A stretch of DNA of 64,000 bases from a bacterium D16-56 (lineage in GTDB: Bacteria > Bacillota > Clostridia > Lachnospirales > Lachnospiraceae). The notes under the pieces were generated by a model. The model did not search any database and had not been told where the DNA came from. It saw only the letters and a program-made list of their open reading frames with translations. Of the stretch, positions 7,406-16,040 are shown piece by piece. Numbering within the stretch: the first letter of the stretch is position 1; each line of letters opens with the position of its first letter. The DNA lies in NCBI GenBank assembly GCA_003611875.1, contig RAYY01000003.1:62001-126000 (forward strand), in the 5' to 3' direction. Position numbers and translations under genes: made by a program.

Positions 7406-9193
7406 ATGTATCGTTCACATGTATTAGTCTGCGGCGGAACAGGATGTACATCCTCCGGCAGCCAGCAGATAATGGAAGCATTAAGAACAGAGATCGAGAA
7501 AGCAGGTCTGCAGGACGAGGTATCGGTTGTCCAGACCGGCTGTCATGGTCTTTGTGCATTAGGGCCGATTATGATTGTGTATCCGGATGCCAGCTTCTAC
7601 TCTATGGTCAAGGTAGAGGATATTCCGGAGATCGTTTCCGAACATTTATTAAAGGGCCGTGTAGTGACCCGCCTTCTGTATCAGGAGACCGTAACCCAAT
7701 CAGGCGTCAAAGCGTTGGTGGATACGGACTTTTATAAAAAACAGCACCGGATCGCCCTGCGCAACTGCGGCATTATTAATCCGGAAGTTATTGAGGAATA
7801 CATTGGAACCGGCGGCTATGCTGCTTTGGGTAAGGTTCTGACAGAGATGACCCCTGACCAGGTGATCCAGTGCCTGATGGATTCCGGCCTTAGAGGAAGA
7901 GGCGGCGGCGGCTTCCCCACTGGCCTTAAATGGAAGCTTGCCAAACAAAATGAAGCGGATCAGAAGTATGTTTGCTGCAACGCCGATGAAGGTGATCCCG
8001 GCGCATTTATGGACCGTTCTGTACTGGAAGGAGATCCTCATGCCGTGCTGGAGGCCATGGCCATTGCCGGCTATGCCATCGGAGCCAACCAGGGCTACAT
8101 ATATGTTCGTGCCGAGTATCCTATTGCGGTAGAGCGTCTCAAGATTGCCATCAGACAGGCAAGAGAGATGGAGCTTTTAGGCAAGGATATTTTTGGAACC
8201 GGATTTGATTTTGATATTGATCTGCGTCTTGGCGCCGGGGCATTTGTCTGCGGTGAAGAAACTGCCCTGATGCACTCCATTGAGGGCAACCGGGGCGAAC
8301 CCAAACCCAGACCTCCGTTCCCGGCTCAGAAGGGCCTGTTCGGCAAGCCCACGATTTTGAATAATGTGGAAACCTACGCCAACATTCCTCAGATTATCCT
8401 GAATGGTCCAGAGTGGTTTGCCTCCATGGGTACAGAAAAATCCAAAGGAACCAAGGTGTTTGCTTTAGGCGGCAAGATCCACAACACCGGCCTGGTGGAG
8501 ATTCCCATGGGCACCACTTTAAGGGAAGTAATCGAAGAAATCGGCGGCGGTATTCCCAATGGAAAGAAGTTTAAGGCTGCCCAGACCGGTGGTCCTTCCG
8601 GCGGATGCATCCCTTACGAGCACTTTGATATTCCCATTGACTACGACAACCTGGTTGCTATCGGATCCATGATGGGCTCCGGCGGTCTGATCGTCATGGA
8701 CGAGGATGACTGTATGGTAGATATCGCCAAGTTCTTCCTGGAGTTTACTGTGGAGGAGTCCTGCGGAAAATGTACTCCCTGCCGTGTAGGCACTAAGCGC
8801 CTTCTGGAGATGCTTACCAAGATCACCAAGGGGCAGGCTACCATGGAGGATCTGGATAAGCTGGAGGAGCTTTGCTATTATATCAAAGAGAACTCTGCCT
8901 GTGCCTTAGGCCAGACCGCCCCCAATCCGGTGCTTTCCACGCTTCGCTATTTCCGCGACGAGTATGAAGCCCATGTCAAAGAAAAAAGATGTCCGGCCGG
9001 AGTATGTAAGGCGCTTCTCTCCTACCATATCAATGCTGATAAGTGCCGCGGCTGTACCTTGTGTGCGCGGAACTGTCCCAACAACGCCATCAGCGGCTCT
9101 GTACGGAACCCGCACATTATTGACCAGGATAAGTGTATCAAGTGCGGCGCTTGTATGGAGAAGTGTAAATTCGGCGCTATCTACAAACAGTAA
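7406..9193 (+). CDS. hydB: HydB/NuoF-like NADH-binding flavoprotein subunit of bifurcating hydrogenase
   Basis: Carries FMN and NAD(H) sites of the electron-bifurcating HydABC hydrogenase. Domains in order: N-terminal thioredoxin-like [2Fe-2S] domain (CGGTGC, then TGCHGLC), FMN/NADH fold with GRGGGGFPTGLKW and GDPGAFMDRS, SLBB region, 4Fe-4S site ESCGKCTPCRVG, and a C-terminal pair of 4Fe-4S ferredoxin motifs (CRGCTLCARNC, CIKCGACMEKC). The length of 595 residues is normal for HydB, longer than NuoF because of the extra cluster domains. AAGGAGG precedes the ATG, and hydA follows after 16 bases. Confidence 0.95.
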   Translation: MYRSHVLVCGGTGCTSSGSQQIMEALRTEIEKAGLQDEVSVVQTGCHGLCALGPIMIVYPDASFYSMVKVEDIPEIVSEHLLKGRVVTRLLYQETVTQSGVKALVDTDFYKKQHRIALRNCGIINPEVIEEYIGTGGYAALGKVLTEMTPDQVIQCLMDSGLRGRGGGGFPTGLKWKLAKQNEADQKYVCCNADEGDPGAFMDRSVLEGDPHAVLEAMAIAGYAIGANQGYIYVRAEYPIAVERLKIAIRQAREMELLGKDIFGTGFDFDIDLRLGAGAFVCGEETALMHSIEGNRGEPKPRPPFPAQKGLFGKPTILNNVETYANIPQIILNGPEWFASMGTEKSKGTKVFALGGKIHNTGLVEIPMGTTLREVIEEIGGGIPNGKKFKAAQTGGPSGGCIPYEHFDIPIDYDNLVAIGSMMGSGGLIVMDEDDCMVDIAKFFLEFTVEESCGKCTPCRVGTKRLLEMLTKITKGQATMEDLDKLEELCYYIKENSACALGQTAPNPVLSTLRYFRDEYEAHVKEKRCPAGVCKALLSYHINADKCRGCTLCARNCPNNAISGSVRNPHIIDQDKCIKCGACMEKCKFGAIYKQ

Positions 9194-9209
9194 CTGAAGG
9201 AGAATGGAT

Positions 9210-10958
9210 ATGGAGAATATTACAATTAAAATAAACGGCATAGAAGTAAGTGCTCCAAAAGGCTCCACCATACTGGAAGCCGCCAGACTGGCCCATATCG
9301 AGATCCCTACCCTATGCTATTTAAAGGAGATCAATGAGATCGCTGCCTGCCGGATGTGTGTGGTAGAGGTCAAAGGTGCCAGAAGCCTGGTAGCCGCCTG
9401 CGTCTATCCTATCAATGATAATATGGAGGTGTGGACCAACACCCCCAAGGTGCTGGAATCCCGCAAAAAAACCTTGCAGCTTTTGTTATCGAACCATGAC
9501 CGCAAGTGCTTATCCTGCGTCCGCAGCGGCAATTGTGAGCTGCAGCAGCTTGCCAAGGAGCTGGGTGTAGATGATGAGGGCAAGTATGACGGAGAACGCA
9601 CTCCGTCCTGCATTGACGACAGCGCCGCCCATATGATCCGTGACAACAGCAAATGTATTCTGTGCCGCCGCTGCTCCGCCGTCTGTGAAAGGGTGCAGGG
9701 TATCGGCGTTATCGGCCCCAATGAACGCGGTTTTGCCACCTTTATCGGCTCACCTTTTGAGATGGGCTTAGGGGAAACAAGCTGTGTATCCTGCGGCCAG
9801 TGTATTGCTGTCTGTCCCACCGGCGCTCTCCAGGAGAAATCCCAGATCGATGAGGTTCTGGCCGCCATTGCAGATCCGTCAAAGCATGTGATCGTGCAGA
9901 CTGCTCCTGCTGTCCGGGCCGGACTTGGGGAAGAATTCGGCTATCCTATCGGGACCAATGTAGAAGGAAAGATGGCTGCTGCCCTTAGGCGGATTGGCTT
10001 TGACAAGGTATTTGATACCGATTTCAGTGCAGATCTTACCATTATGGAGGAGGCAAATGAATTTATCGACCGTGTTCAGAACGGAGGCGTCCTTCCCATG
10101 ATCACCTCCTGCTCTCCGGGATGGATCAAGTACTGCGAACATTATTTCCCGGATATGACCGAGAATCTGTCAAGCTGCAAATCGCCGCAGCAAATGTTCG
10201 GTGCCATTGCCAAATCCTATTATGCCGAAAAGGCTGGCCTTGATCCCAAGGATATTGTATCTGTGTCCATTATGCCCTGTACGGCAAAGAAATTTGAAGT
10301 GCAGCGTCCGGACCAGGCTGCCAACGGTGTGCCGGATGTGGATATTTCTCTGACCACCCGTGAGCTTGCCCGCATGATCAAACGTGTGGGACTGCGGTTT
10401 TCAGAACTGCCGGATGAAGGATTTGACGCGCCTTTGGGTCTCGGTACCGGCGCTGCCGTAATCTTCGGCACTACGGGCGGCGTTATGGAGGCTGCCCTGC
10501 GTACCGCAGTGGAGACCTTAACCGGCCAGGAGCTGGCAAGCTTAGACTTTACGGATGTACGCGGCATGGAGGGCATCAAGGAAGCCTCTTACACGGTGGC
10601 TGGTATGGATGTAAAGGTTGCTGTAGCCTCTGGACTGGGCAATGCCAGAACCCTTCTGAATAAGGTGAAATCCGGTGAAGCCAATTACCATTTTATTGAG
10701 ATCATGGGCTGCCCGGGCGGATGTATCAACGGCGGCGGCCAACCCCAGCAGCCCGGCTATGTGCGCAATACCGTAGATATCCGCTCTCTGAGAGCCAAGG
10801 TATTGTATGATTCTGACAAAGATAACCCGATTCGTAAATCCCATGAGAATCCGGCTATCAAGGAGCTTTATGATACTTATCTCGGAAAACCGGGAAGCTC
10901 CAAAGCACACCATCTCCTTCACACAACCTATGTAAAAAGGAAAATCAATGAACTTTAA
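9210..10958 (+). CDS. hydA: Group A [FeFe]-hydrogenase catalytic subunit HydA
   Basis: Catalyses H2 formation or oxidation in the HydABC complex. It has an N-terminal [2Fe-2S] domain (Cys residues ~36-64), a His-Cys ligated 4Fe-4S domain (HDRKCLSCVRSGNC, ~96-109), a two-cluster ferredoxin domain (~149-202) and the H-cluster domain with L1 ITSCSPGW (~298-305), L2 MPCTAKKFE (~355-363) and L3 MGCPGGCINGGGQP (~499-512), ending in a small-subunit-like tail. L1 reads TSCSP rather than TSCCP. The ATG at 9210 is chosen since GAAGGAG lies 7 bases upstream; an in-frame ATG at 9204 is only 1 base from it. The maturases hydEFG are not in the window. Confidence 0.95.
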   Translation: MENITIKINGIEVSAPKGSTILEAARLAHIEIPTLCYLKEINEIAACRMCVVEVKGARSLVAACVYPINDNMEVWTNTPKVLESRKKTLQLLLSNHDRKCLSCVRSGNCELQQLAKELGVDDEGKYDGERTPSCIDDSAAHMIRDNSKCILCRRCSAVCERVQGIGVIGPNERGFATFIGSPFEMGLGETSCVSCGQCIAVCPTGALQEKSQIDEVLAAIADPSKHVIVQTAPAVRAGLGEEFGYPIGTNVEGKMAAALRRIGFDKVFDTDFSADLTIMEEANEFIDRVQNGGVLPMITSCSPGWIKYCEHYFPDMTENLSSCKSPQQMFGAIAKSYYAEKAGLDPKDIVSVSIMPCTAKKFEVQRPDQAANGVPDVDISLTTRELARMIKRVGLRFSELPDEGFDAPLGLGTGAAVIFGTTGGVMEAALRTAVETLTGQELASLDFTDVRGMEGIKEASYTVAGMDVKVAVASGLGNARTLLNKVKSGEANYHFIEIMGCPGGCINGGGQPQQPGYVRNTVDIRSLRAKVLYDSDKDNPIRKSHENPAIKELYDTYLGKPGSSKAHHLLHTTYVKRKINEL

Positions 10959-10982
10959 GTCATTGCTGACAACATAAGAAGA

Positions 10983-11018
10983 TCCCTGCCGGAGCCATTC
11001 CGGCAGGGACCTTTTCTT
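10983..11018 (+). terminator. Terminator of the hydCBA operon
   Basis: A perfect 10-bp GC-rich stem (10983-10992 with 11000-11009), a 7-nt loop and a T-rich tail, 25 bases after the hydA stop codon. Confidence 0.88.
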
Positions 11019-11054
11019 AATCATTTCTTTTTCCAAGCAATATTTAAACTTTTA

Positions 11055-11555
11055 TCAGACAATTCCTACAACTTCCTTAACCCGCAGCATATCAGACTCC
11101 AGCTTCAAAATATGTATCTCCATCCATTCATTTTTCACCTGCATTGACCTTGCCTCCTCTACTCCCATTTTGAGAAAATCATGGCCCTCTCCTGTTACCT
11201 TAATTGCTTTCCATATCTTATTTTCAATGGTGGTATCCAGCCTTACAACAGCGCCTTCCACATTTTCCATTCTGCTGTTTAACTGAGTAACTTGTTCTTT
11301 CAGGACGTCCACTTCTTTCCTCAAAACCTTGACTTCCTTCTTTAAAATTCTGACATCTTCCTTTAGTACCGTTACATCTTCCTTCAGTACCGCTACATCT
11401 TCTTTCAGTACCGCTACATCTTCTTTCAGTACCGCTACATCTTCCTTCAGTACCACTACATCTTCCTTCAACTCCTTGATATCCTGCTTCATCTCCCTGA
11501 TGTCTTCCTGCATATTATCTAACTTTTCTAATATAAGCCTGGTTTCTTCACTCAT
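11055..11555 (-). CDS. Coiled-coil protein with heptad repeats
   Basis: A 166-residue, highly charged helical protein. Residues ~27-95 are near-perfect heptads of the type VLKEDVA, predicting a long coiled coil; a C-terminal region with fewer repeats follows. No signal peptide or membrane segment is seen. The heptads are encoded by 21-bp tandem DNA repeats, so copy number can change in frame. It stands alone between the hyd terminator and a gene-poor stretch. The function is unknown. It resembles small coiled-coil proteins scattered in Lachnospiraceae genomes (recalled impression). Confidence 0.75.
   Translation of the reverse strand: MSEETRLILEKLDNMQEDIREMKQDIKELKEDVVVLKEDVAVLKEDVAVLKEDVAVLKEDVTVLKEDVRILKKEVKVLRKEVDVLKEQVTQLNSRMENVEGAVVRLDTTIENKIWKAIKVTGEGHDFLKMGVEEARSMQVKNEWMEIHILKLESDMLRVKEVVGIV
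11357..11461 (-). repeat. Five tandem 21-bp repeats in the coiled-coil gene
   Basis: Units start at 11357, 11378, 11399, 11420 and 11441 and differ by only one to three bases; a sixth, degenerate unit follows at 11462. Each unit encodes one heptad. The third and fourth units are identical, which suggests recent duplication. Confidence 0.92.
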
Positions 11556-12024
11556 ATTGTTTTCTCATCTTCCTTTCATATTCTTTTCCGTCCATCTTTT
11601 TTCTGTTATTATTTTACCACTATTCCTTACACACCGTCAATACACTTCCCTTTAAACTCCCCTCCCTCCGCGCCGATGCTGTATACCGGTTATTAAAACA
11701 AGCCTGCAAAAACACATTCATCATGAGCTTTTCATAATACTACGTAACTGCTCCGTAACAGCTACAAGCAAAAATCCATTTAAAATCGCCTGCAGCGATG
11801 AGAGCTCTGCGTGTTATTCTGCGTATTCTTACAGTCAGCGCAATGAACACGCAAGCCTACTGAACCATTCAGATTTGCTAACTAACACAAAAACGGAATC
11901 TCCGACCGATATAGCCGGTATAAGGATGGCTTTCACCACCAGAATCATCCAGAAAAAAGATTTCCTTTGATAAGTGCTATCAGTATAACACATAACAGAT
12001 CAAAACGCAAACAGTTTTGATTGC
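11556..12024. other. Gene-poor intergenic region
   Basis: About 470 bases without a credible gene on either strand: only short reading frames and no good ribosome sites. Some inverted and near-repeat patches occur around 11720-11840, but I recognise no RNA family. It may be a decayed gene or a non-coding RNA locus. Confidence 0.4.
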
Positions 12025-12067
12025 AAAAGCAGACAGAACCCTCTCTCCAAACGCTCTGTCTGCTTTT
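12025..12067 (-). terminator. Terminator after yajC
   Basis: A perfect 13-bp inverted repeat (12025-12037 with 12055-12067) whose arms begin and end in AAAA/TTTT, so it could work in both directions. It ends the minus-strand secDF-tgt-yajC run. Confidence 0.88.
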
Positions 12068-12091
12068 CTCTCCACTATTTATACAAATCGC

Positions 12092-12388
12092 CTACTGAGG
12101 CTTCTCTACCTGCACAATAGCTGCCTTCTGCATAGGAATCCGGCAATGGCGGTCACTTCCAAACTCTACAATCACCGTATCGTCTGTCATATCAATAATA
12201 ACGCCATAAAATCCGCTGCTGGTCAACACCGTATCCCCAATCGCCACGCTGGACATCAGCTCCTCTCTTTTCTTCTTCTCCTTCTGCTGAGGACGAATCG
12301 CCATAAAATACATTAATACAACAAAAAAGATAATGTAGCCGAATAATAGGGAGACTGGCATTCCGCCGGTTTGTGCTGCTGCTAACAT
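12092..12388 (-). CDS. yajC: YajC, Sec translocase accessory subunit
   Basis: Small membrane protein of the SecDF-YajC complex that assists protein export. It has one N-terminal membrane helix (~12-32, LLFGYIIFFVVLMYFMAIRP), then a basic QQKEKKKREEL stretch and a small beta domain (GDTVLTSSGFYGVI). The 98-residue length is normal. It follows tgt by 85 bases in the classic order secDF-tgt-yajC on the minus strand, and GGAGG precedes the ATG. Confidence 0.95.
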   Translation of the reverse strand: MLAAAQTGGMPVSLLFGYIIFFVVLMYFMAIRPQQKEKKKREELMSSVAIGDTVLTSSGFYGVIIDMTDDTVIVEFGSDRHCRIPMQKAAIVQVEKPQ

Positions 12389-12473
12389 ACGCTTCCTCCT
12401 TACAGACTATCCCGCCGCCTTGCCGGGGGTCTGCATTTTCTTTCTTTTATAATATTTTCTCCTGACAAGAGCT

Positions 12474-13607
12474 TTAAGACTCTGCCTCCATTCCGCTAAG
12501 CTTCCTGGCTTTATAGTCCGCATAACGGTGTTTTTCGATTGCATCGCGGATCTCTTTCATCATTGTATTATAAAAATACAAATTGTGCAAGACACATAAT
12601 CGCATTCCCAGCATTTCTTTTGCTTTAAAAAGATGACGGATATATGCCCGGCTGTAGGAACGACATGCCGGACACTGGCATCCCTCCTCAATAGGCCGGG
12701 AATCCAGCTCATATTTCTGATTCAGCAGGTTTAATTTGCCCTGATTCGTATAGACATGACTATGACGCCCGTTTCGAGACGGATAAACACAGTCAAAGAA
12801 ATCCACGCCCCTGTCCACTGCCTCCAAAATATTGGCCGGAGTGCCTACCCCCATCAAATAAGTAGGTTTATTCTGAGGGAGATGAGGCACTGTCACATCT
12901 AAAATCCGATACATCTCCTCATGGCTTTCGCCTACTGCCAAGCCTCCCACTGCGTATCCGTCCAAATCCATATCCGCAATGGTTTTTGCATGTTCAATGC
13001 GGATCGACTCTACTACGCCTCCCTGATTGATTCCAAACAAAAGCTGTTCCCGATTAATGGTATCTGATAGGGAATTTAGCCGCGCCATCTCCTTTTTACA
13101 GCGCTCCAGCCACCGTGTTGTCCTTTCCACAGAGCTTTTTATATATTCAGAATCCGCCCGGCTGGAAGGGCATTCGTCAAAAGCCATGGCAATGGTCGAC
13201 CCTAAATTGGACTGTATCTGCATACTTTCTTCTGGTCCCATGAAAATCTTTCTTCCGTCAATGTGAGAATTGAAGTAAACACCTTCCTCCCGAATCCTGC
13301 GCAGCCCTGCCAAAGAAAACACCTGAAAACCGCCAGAATCCGTAAGAATCGGCCTGTCCCAGTTCATAAACCGATGAAGCCCGCCAAACTGACGAATCAG
13401 CTTATCCCCTGTCCGCACATGCAGATGGTAAGTATTTGAAAGCTCTACCTGGGTACCGATCTGCCGCAGATCATCCGTAGACACTGCACCTTTAATGGCA
13501 GCCACTGTACCCACATTCATGAAAACCGGCGTTTGAATCGTGCCATGGACGGTCTGAACCTCCGCCCGCTTGGCACGTCCGTCTGTTGCAATTAATTGAT
13601 ATCTCAT
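12474..13607 (-). CDS. tgt: Queuine tRNA-ribosyltransferase
   Basis: Exchanges guanine 34 for preQ1 in the anticodon of GUN tRNAs, the first step on tRNA in queuosine synthesis. Visible are the substrate pocket DSGGFQVFSLAGLRRI (~90-105), the nucleophile region VDFFDCVYPSRNGRH (~270-284) and the zinc site CQCPACRSYSRAYIRHLF (~310-327) with its distal His in the C-terminal part. The length of 377 residues is standard. GGAG sits 6 bases before the ATG. Its place between secDF and yajC is common in bacteria. Confidence 0.96.
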   Translation of the reverse strand: MRYQLIATDGRAKRAEVQTVHGTIQTPVFMNVGTVAAIKGAVSTDDLRQIGTQVELSNTYHLHVRTGDKLIRQFGGLHRFMNWDRPILTDSGGFQVFSLAGLRRIREEGVYFNSHIDGRKIFMGPEESMQIQSNLGSTIAMAFDECPSSRADSEYIKSSVERTTRWLERCKKEMARLNSLSDTINREQLLFGINQGGVVESIRIEHAKTIADMDLDGYAVGGLAVGESHEEMYRILDVTVPHLPQNKPTYLMGVGTPANILEAVDRGVDFFDCVYPSRNGRHSHVYTNQGKLNLLNQKYELDSRPIEEGCQCPACRSYSRAYIRHLFKAKEMLGMRLCVLHNLYFYNTMMKEIRDAIEKHRYADYKARKLSGMEAES

Positions 13608-13709
13608 CCGCTCTCCTTTTTTGGCAGATTCCCTGTAACTGTCTGGTACTCTTACTGTTTTGATTCCTTTTTTTGTGCGGCTATTCCGACAGCATATAAC
13701 AAAAGCCTG

Positions 13710-15854
13710 TTACGGATTCTCTGCCTTTCCCCCTAAATCTTTCTTTCCCTTGGCAGATGTCATCACATACCACAAAGCTCCAGTCACACACACAGAAGAA
13801 TACGTTCCGCAGACAATTCCGGCCATCAAGGGAAGTGCAAATTCCCGGATAGAGGAAACCCCCATTATAAACAGCACAAACACCATAATAAAGGTGGTCA
13901 GCGATGTATTAATGCTACGGGTAAAGGTCTGGGTAATACTCTGATCAACCAAATCATCTAACTGCTGCTTTGGTGTCCTGGCTGCCAGATTTTCCCGAAT
14001 ACGGTCAAAAATAACAATCGTCGCATTAATAGAATAGCCTACAATCGTCAGCATACATGCAATGAACGTGGATCCCACTGACCATTTTGCCACTGCATAA
14101 AAGGTAAGAACTACCAGCACGTCATGTACCAAAGCCAAAATTGCACTGGTGGCAAACCGGATATCCTTAAACCGGAACCAAATATACAAAAGCATCAGCA
14201 CAGTAGCAATCACAACTGCTGCCACCGCATCCTGCTTCATCTCCTTGCTGACTGCTGCAGAAATGCTCTCCGCTGTAATCTTTTCTGCCTCCACCCCAAA
14301 GCTTTCTACCATGGCATTTGACAATGCCTGCCTTTGATCTACACTCAGGGTCTTTGTCTTAATGATTACCTCATTGGTGCCTTCCACCTTCTGGGTCTGC
14401 ACATCTGCATCACCTGTAATCTGAGAAACCACCGGAACCACACGGCTGGAAATATCCTCCAGAGAAAGATTTTCATTAAAGGTTACATTTGTGGAAGTAC
14501 CTCCGGTAAAGTCCATGCCATAATTCAGCGCTTTTCCTGTCTGGCTGTTATTAAGCAGCATTGCCCCCCATCCCACAACAATCATTACAATGGAGACAGC
14601 AAAGCAAAACCGCCTCTTTCCCAGAAAATGAATCTGTTTTCCGTCCTTCTTCACCCCGTAAAACTTGGGATCCTCAAGTCCTAAGCTGAATAAGCTGTAA
14701 AGTGCAAACCGGGTCACAAAAAGCGCGGTAAACATGGACAAAATAATACCGATAGCCAGGGTTGTGGCAAACCCCTTCACAGTACCGGAACCGCGGAAAT
14801 ACAGCACAGCCGCTGCAATCAAGGTTGTCACATTGCCGTCTACAATGGCAGACAAAGCCTTGCTGAAGCCTGTCTTAATGGCAGATTTCACGACCTTGCC
14901 ATGTCCCAGCTCCTCCTTGATTCTAGTAAAAATAATTACATTGGCATCCACTGCCATACCTACGGAAAGAATAATTCCGGCAATACCCGGCAGGGTCAAA
15001 GTCACCTCAAAGGCAGCCAGCAGAATCAAAATCAGACCCACATAAAGCGCCAAAGCCAGGACAGCCGCCACACCCGGCACCAGATAAGCTACTGCCATAA
15101 ACACCGCCACTACGGCAAATCCAATGACTCCTGCCTTCAGGCTGGTAGAGATAGCTTCCTCCCCCAGCTTTGCGCCTACCACATTGGAACGCAGTTCTTC
15201 TAGCTCCAGGGATAAAGAGCCAATCCGAATGGTAGAGGCCAGATTGTTGGCTTCCTCATATCCTTCCATACCGTCAATCTGACACTGTCCTCCTGTGATC
15301 GCCTCCCGGACCACTGGGCTGGACTTCACCTCTCCATCATAAATAATAGCAATCTGTTTCCCCACATTTTTTGTAGTAGCTTCGGCAAAACTTGTAGTCC
15401 CCTCCGGAGTAAAGGTCAGGCTGACCACATAAGACCGTATCCCGTTCTGCTCGGTCTGACCTACCTTGGCTGTTGCAACCTGATCCCCTGTCAGAATCAC
15501 CTGGCCGGTCTCATCAATAAACATCAGAGAGCCTGGTTTTCCCAGATCCTGCAGGATTGCATTGGCATCTGACACACCGGGAATATCAATATTGATCCGG
15601 TTAGCCCCTTCCCGGTAAACCTCTGCTTCCGTACTGTAATTCTGCACCCTCTGCTGAAGCTTGTAAACCGTGTCTGCCATATCCTCATCAGAGGGATTGG
15701 CCTCCACGGCCTGATAGGTAATGCTGACGCCGCCTGCCAGGTCAAGTCCCAGCTTGATGCTGTCCATGGTATCATATCCCAGGAATCCAAACAAGCCCAC
15801 TGCAAACAGCAGAATCAACAGGCCTAAGAATCCTTTTCCCTTACTGTTGTTCAT
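13710..15854 (-). CDS. secDF: Fused SecD-SecF protein translocase subunit
   Basis: Proton-driven membrane complex that pulls proteins through SecYEG. The SecD half begins with a membrane helix and KLGLDLAGGVSITYQ, followed by a large extracellular domain and membrane helices. The SecF half starts near residue ~430 with NYGMDFTGGTS and ends with a second helix bundle, giving about 12 helices in a 714-residue fusion. The ATG at 15854 is preferred: GGAGG lies 5 bases upstream, inside the codons following an upstream ATG at 15866. It is co-oriented with scfAB upstream and tgt-yajC downstream. Confidence 0.95.
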   Translation of the reverse strand: MNNSKGKGFLGLLILLFAVGLFGFLGYDTMDSIKLGLDLAGGVSITYQAVEANPSDEDMADTVYKLQQRVQNYSTEAEVYREGANRINIDIPGVSDANAILQDLGKPGSLMFIDETGQVILTGDQVATAKVGQTEQNGIRSYVVSLTFTPEGTTSFAEATTKNVGKQIAIIYDGEVKSSPVVREAITGGQCQIDGMEGYEEANNLASTIRIGSLSLELEELRSNVVGAKLGEEAISTSLKAGVIGFAVVAVFMAVAYLVPGVAAVLALALYVGLILILLAAFEVTLTLPGIAGIILSVGMAVDANVIIFTRIKEELGHGKVVKSAIKTGFSKALSAIVDGNVTTLIAAAVLYFRGSGTVKGFATTLAIGIILSMFTALFVTRFALYSLFSLGLEDPKFYGVKKDGKQIHFLGKRRFCFAVSIVMIVVGWGAMLLNNSQTGKALNYGMDFTGGTSTNVTFNENLSLEDISSRVVPVVSQITGDADVQTQKVEGTNEVIIKTKTLSVDQRQALSNAMVESFGVEAEKITAESISAAVSKEMKQDAVAAVVIATVLMLLYIWFRFKDIRFATSAILALVHDVLVVLTFYAVAKWSVGSTFIACMLTIVGYSINATIVIFDRIRENLAARTPKQQLDDLVDQSITQTFTRSINTSLTTFIMVFVLFIMGVSSIREFALPLMAGIVCGTYSSVCVTGALWYVMTSAKGKKDLGGKAENP

Positions 15855-15908
15855 TCTTTCCTCCATTCTGTGCGTGTTTCACAGCACAAACAGGTATGGG
15901 TGAAATGC

Positions 15909-16015
15909 TTTTCTTTCACCCTTTTTCTCCTTACTCCTGTAGCTAATTCATAGATTGGTATCTCCGCCGACGCTGTTCCCTGAAAAACCGGGAAATAACA
16001 GCCTTTTTCATGCCT
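15909..16015 (-). other. Two hairpins in the scfB-secDF spacer
   Basis: The spacer holds one stem-loop (GGGTGAAA...TTTCACCC, about 15898-15924) and another (GCTGTTCCC...GGGAA-ACAGC, about 15972-15999). T-runs follow them on the plus strand, not on the strand of the genes, so they are not clean terminators for scfB. A leader structure for secDF is possible. Confidence 0.3.
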
Positions 16016-16040
16016 TGTCCTCTCACTGCCATTCTAAAGC

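Noticed and set aside
10542-11036. 164-codon minus-strand frame over the hydA end
   Set aside because: Covers hydA in antisense and the hydA terminator; no family resemblance.
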